The notes under the pieces were generated by a model. The model did not search any database and had not been told where the DNA came from. It worked only from the letters and a program-made list of their open reading frames with translations. From positions 124,001-188,000 of the forward strand of contig NZ_CP098813.1 of NCBI RefSeq assembly GCF_036825535.1: DNA of 64,000 nt, in the 5' to 3' direction. This document shows, in pieces, positions 61,417 through 64,000 of the stretch (within the stretch, counting starts at the first letter, position 1; each line of letters starts with the position of its first letter). Source of the stretch: Parasalinivibrio latis (GTDB lineage Bacteria > Pseudomonadota > Gammaproteobacteria > Enterobacterales > Vibrionaceae). The position numbers were made by a program, and so were the translations under genes.

Positions 61417-63189
61417 ATGACGCCAATTGAATGTCAGACCCGCCTTTCAGTACTGGTTTTAGGCGAGGACACACGGAGTTTCCTTACCGTCGTCCGGTCA
61501 CTCGGTAAAGCTGGATTTGATGTCTACGTCGTTTGCTACCTGAGAAACAGCCCGGCACTCAAGAGCCAGTACATCAAACAGGCTTTTTTCTATAACTATC
61601 AGTCTTCAACCCAGGAAGACTGGAACAACAACATTCTGGCCCTTGTCCATCGCTACCGGTTTGATCTTGTTCTCCCCTGCGATGAACGCGCGGCCTACCC
61701 GCTTTGGCAAATGCGCCAATCCCTGCCTGCCTGCACTCAACTTGGCATGGCAAACCGGCTGGCAATTAAGGTTTTCGCCAACAAATGGTTGACCAAATGC
61801 CTTGCCTTGCGCTGTGGCGTCCCCGTATCACATGGAAAGCTCTTTCATTCTGACACAATGGATTTCAGCGACATTGAAAGACAATTTGGCCTGCCATTTG
61901 TCCTGAAGCCCCTGCAGTCTTTCAGTCACACCGAACTAAGTGAACGGCAAAATGTGACTATCATCCGTGACAAAACGAGCTTTCAGAAGTGGCAAAAGAA
62001 CGTTTCCGGAACCGGACGGGTACTGGTTGAGAATTTCTTTCAGGGAAATGGGCTCGGTCTTTCCGTGCTGGCGGTTGACGGGAAAGTTCATGCAGCTTTT
62101 GCACATACACGTGTCGCTGAGCCCCAAAGCGGTGGTGGAAGCTCCTACCGTATAAGTACCCCTGTAGACCCAGATCTGCTGAAACAGACATCCGCTCTTT
62201 GCCGGGAATCGCGGCTTACCGGTGTCGCCATGTTTGAATACCGGCAAAATGCTGAGGGACAAACCATCCTTCTGGAAGTGAACTGCCGGTTTTGGGGCTC
62301 CCTGCCACTGGCACAGTTTGCGGGGATCGACTTCCCGTTTCTTTTCAGCCGCTACCTTTTAAAAAAGCAGTTGCCTGACACGCCTTTAGTCACTTACAGG
62401 GAAAAGGTCACCGCCAGGGCAATGACTGCAGATCTCTACGAAATAAAGCGGAAGTTTGAGTCCATCCGGCAGGAAGAAGGGCTTCCTGCCGCAGTGCAGC
62501 ATGTTTGCCGACGTCTTGCTGAATTTTTCAGGGCTTTTACACCAAATGAAACCATCGACTCCTGGGACAAACTGGATCCATCCCCCTTTTTCGAGGAATC
62601 GCGGCAGCTGTTCGCCAACCTGATTGGTTCGGTGAAACAGAAACTCTCCCCACTCCGATACAGGCGTCGTAAGCTGGCTACGCGGTCACTAAAATTGCTT
62701 CTCCAGACGCTTCCTGAACCTCGCATTATTTTTGTCTGTTACGGCAATATCATGCGAAGCCCATTTGCCGAAAAAGCGTTATCTGACGCGCTGGCTGACT
62801 CGGCCCCTATCGATACAGACTCATTTGGTTTTCACCCACAGGACCACAGGCTCAGCCCAAACAAAGCAATTGAAGCGGCAGGCACTCTCCATATCGATTT
62901 ATCCCGCCATCGCTCCAAATGGCTCAAGCAGAAAGATCTCCTCGAAACCGATATTGTTATTTTTTTCGATCATGCCAACAGGGAAAGGCTGCTGACGGCA
63001 TACCGGGTTAACCATTGGTTCATGGCTGCGGATTTACTGGGTGATGCAACGCTGCCAGGCAAGGCAACACCGCGAGGGGAAATTGAAGACCCCTATGACG
63101 CCCCCTTGGAATCTGTAGTCGACTGCTATAAAACAATCCGGGCAGTCACTTTACATATCGGGAATTTATGGAAAGGAGTTCAGGCCTGA
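61417..63189 (+). CDS. ATP-grasp / low-molecular-weight phosphotyrosine phosphatase fusion
   Basis: The 590-residue protein has an N-terminal ATP-grasp domain (about 10-330): VLKP with Lys164, LVENFFQGNGLGLSVLAVDG, and the metal-binding LEVNCRFWGSLPLA (Glu287, Asn289). A linker follows, then a low-molecular-weight phosphotyrosine phosphatase domain (about 435-588) with Cys441-Y-G-N-I-M-Arg447 in FVCYGNIMRSP and the general-acid Asp558 in IEDPYDA. The second Cys usual in LMW phosphatases (C-x-G-N-I-C-R) is Met here. ATP-grasp enzymes join a carboxylate to an amine; the phosphatase may regulate an EPS tyrosine kinase. The fusion is unusual. The polysaccharide deacetylase ATG overlaps its TGA by one base. 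Confidence 0.82.
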   Translation: MTPIECQTRLSVLVLGEDTRSFLTVVRSLGKAGFDVYVVCYLRNSPALKSQYIKQAFFYNYQSSTQEDWNNNILALVHRYRFDLVLPCDERAAYPLWQMRQSLPACTQLGMANRLAIKVFANKWLTKCLALRCGVPVSHGKLFHSDTMDFSDIERQFGLPFVLKPLQSFSHTELSERQNVTIIRDKTSFQKWQKNVSGTGRVLVENFFQGNGLGLSVLAVDGKVHAAFAHTRVAEPQSGGGSSYRISTPVDPDLLKQTSALCRESRLTGVAMFEYRQNAEGQTILLEVNCRFWGSLPLAQFAGIDFPFLFSRYLLKKQLPDTPLVTYREKVTARAMTADLYEIKRKFESIRQEEGLPAAVQHVCRRLAEFFRAFTPNETIDSWDKLDPSPFFEESRQLFANLIGSVKQKLSPLRYRRRKLATRSLKLLLQTLPEPRIIFVCYGNIMRSPFAEKALSDALADSAPIDTDSFGFHPQDHRLSPNKAIEAAGTLHIDLSRHRSKWLKQKDLLETDIVIFFDHANRERLLTAYRVNHWFMAADLLGDATLPGKATPRGEIEDPYDAPLESVVDCYKTIRAVTLHIGNLWKGVQA

Positions 63190-64000
63190 TGGAACCTCAA
63201 CTCACATTGGTAATCCATACCGAAGAAGAATTTGACTGGGATGGGGGGTTTCATTCGCAAAATACGGCAGCTTCGCACGCACCGGTGTTAGCCCAATGGG
63301 TTAAAAAACTGGTTGCAAACGGGTTTCCGGTAACACTGGCAGTCGATTACCCGTTTACAGTCAGCAAACCCGGGCAACAGGCATTACACAGCCTTATACA
63401 GATACCGCACTCGCAACTGGAGATTGCCGCCCATCTTCACCCATGGGTATCCCCACCTTTCCGTCACGAACACAGTGTCGCGGAACAGGACACTTACCCG
63501 GGCAACCTCCCTTACGAAGAAGAAAAAGCCAAACTTGAACAACTGACTCGGACCATTTCAGAGGTCACAGGTTATGTTCCTACCACTTATCTGGCAGGCA
63601 GGTACGGTATTGGTGAAAACACCCACCAGGTACTTTCTGAACTGGGGTATAAAACCGACCTTTCTGTCAGTCCTTTTTGTGATTTCAGCCATCAGTCTGG
63701 ACCGGATTTCAGCGGCTATTGCACGCGCAGTTTTTGGGACGACAGGTACGGCATTGCCTCTCATCCCCATACTGTTGGCCTGGTTTCATGGCTCGCTCCC
63801 CTGGCGACGTGGCTTAACGGCAACCCGGAACGTTACCGCCAGCTTGGAGGGGATTTTGCAGGAAGGGCACTACTGAAACTCGCAGGGGTCAAACGGTGGC
63901 GGCTTTCACCCGAAGGATTTACCCTTAAGCAGATGCAAAGGCTGACGTTGCAACTTCTCGCGGGAGGCCAGCAGACCTTTGTCCTGTCATTCCACTCTCC
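63189..64000 (+). CDS. Polysaccharide deacetylase-like protein (partial, runs off the window)
   Basis: From ATG 63189, overlapping the upstream TGA by one base, a frame stays open for 270 codons to the end of the window and is incomplete. It contains LTLVIHTEEEFDWDGGF at the N-terminus, AAHLHPWVSPPF, TTYLAGRYGIGENTHQVLSE and FVLSFHS at the end, the pattern of polysaccharide deacetylase-like (WalW-type) proteins common in exosortase-type EPS loci. His and Asp residues (TEEEFDWD, HLHPW) could bind metal. It may remove acetyl groups from the polymer. The start choice is supported by translational coupling. Confidence 0.8.
   Translation, partial: MEPQLTLVIHTEEEFDWDGGFHSQNTAASHAPVLAQWVKKLVANGFPVTLAVDYPFTVSKPGQQALHSLIQIPHSQLEIAAHLHPWVSPPFRHEHSVAEQDTYPGNLPYEEEKAKLEQLTRTISEVTGYVPTTYLAGRYGIGENTHQVLSELGYKTDLSVSPFCDFSHQSGPDFSGYCTRSFWDDRYGIASHPHTVGLVSWLAPLATWLNGNPERYRQLGGDFAGRALLKLAGVKRWRLSPEGFTLKQMQRLTLQLLAGGQQTFVLSFHS

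Noticed and set aside
1..64000. CRISPR arrays, tRNA, rRNA, prophage or intact insertion sequences
   Set aside because: No regular repeat-spacer pattern, no transposase or integrase gene, no phage structural gene and no tRNA or rRNA sequence was recognised when reading through the window.
51971..64000. Exosortase or PEP-CTERM substrate gene
   Set aside because: No eight-helix exosortase and no PEP-helix-Arg C-terminal tail was found on any credible gene, despite PrsT and the acyltransferase.

Overview
The window looks like a stretch of chromosome from a marine, free-living gammaproteobacterium of moderate GC. Three things suggest Vibrionaceae or a close relative, as an inference only: the zwf-pgl-gnd cluster with a 482-residue Gnd, an LdhA very close to the enterobacterial/vibrio form, and the yejABEF operon. 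No rRNA, tRNA, CRISPR array, prophage or intact insertion sequence was seen.

Region 1 (1-12.2 kb) is a mosaic of single genes: an EamA exporter, a DUF899 thioredoxin-like protein, an MFS carrier, an M14-type carboxypeptidase/deacylase, an EAL-CBS-GGDEF c-di-GMP protein, a NanM-like mutarotase divergent from a LysR regulator, AcuI/YhdH, a TfoX C-terminal-domain protein, an LpxR-like lipid A deacylase and a histidine phosphatase. Region 2 (12.4-20.9 kb) is a coherent sensing and uptake block: an OmpR-type response regulator, a TorS-like hybrid kinase, a FrcB-FrcC-FrcA sugar ABC importer, a second periplasmic binding protein that may be the kinase's sensory partner, and a nucleoside hydrolase. 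Region 3 (21-24.6 kb) is sensory: a BLUF blue-light protein, an MscS-type channel, a calcineurin-like phosphatase and a membrane diguanylate cyclase.

Region 4 (25-34.5 kb) has the yejABEF peptide importer, two glutathione S-transferases, a second EamA exporter and a TetR regulator. Region 5 (34.4-41.8 kb) is central metabolism: ldhA, zwf-pgl-gnd, a small ABM monooxygenase-like protein, pepT and a coiled-coil protein.

Region 6 (41.8 kb to the end) is a large envelope/exopolysaccharide locus that runs off the right edge. It has a polysaccharide pyruvyl transferase, sulfotransferase and GT2 in one operon; a convergent QueC-like PP-loop protein; a LonB-type protease; a HAD-UbiA prenyltransferase, an EmrE-like small transporter and a GT-C-like membrane protein in a second operon; a PEP-CTERM/exosortase-associated acyltransferase; a secreted serine protease; the TPR lipoprotein PrsT; a FemAB/CelD-type acyltransferase; an anchored beta-helix protein; a Wzx-type flippase; an ATP-grasp/low-molecular-weight phosphatase fusion; and a polysaccharide deacetylase cut by the window end. 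PrsT and the acyltransferase are markers of exosortase-linked EPS systems, but no exosortase or PEP-CTERM substrate lies in the window. The most novel-looking parts are the ATP-grasp/phosphatase fusion, the HAD-UbiA/EmrE/GT-C trio, and the PP-loop protein in this locus.
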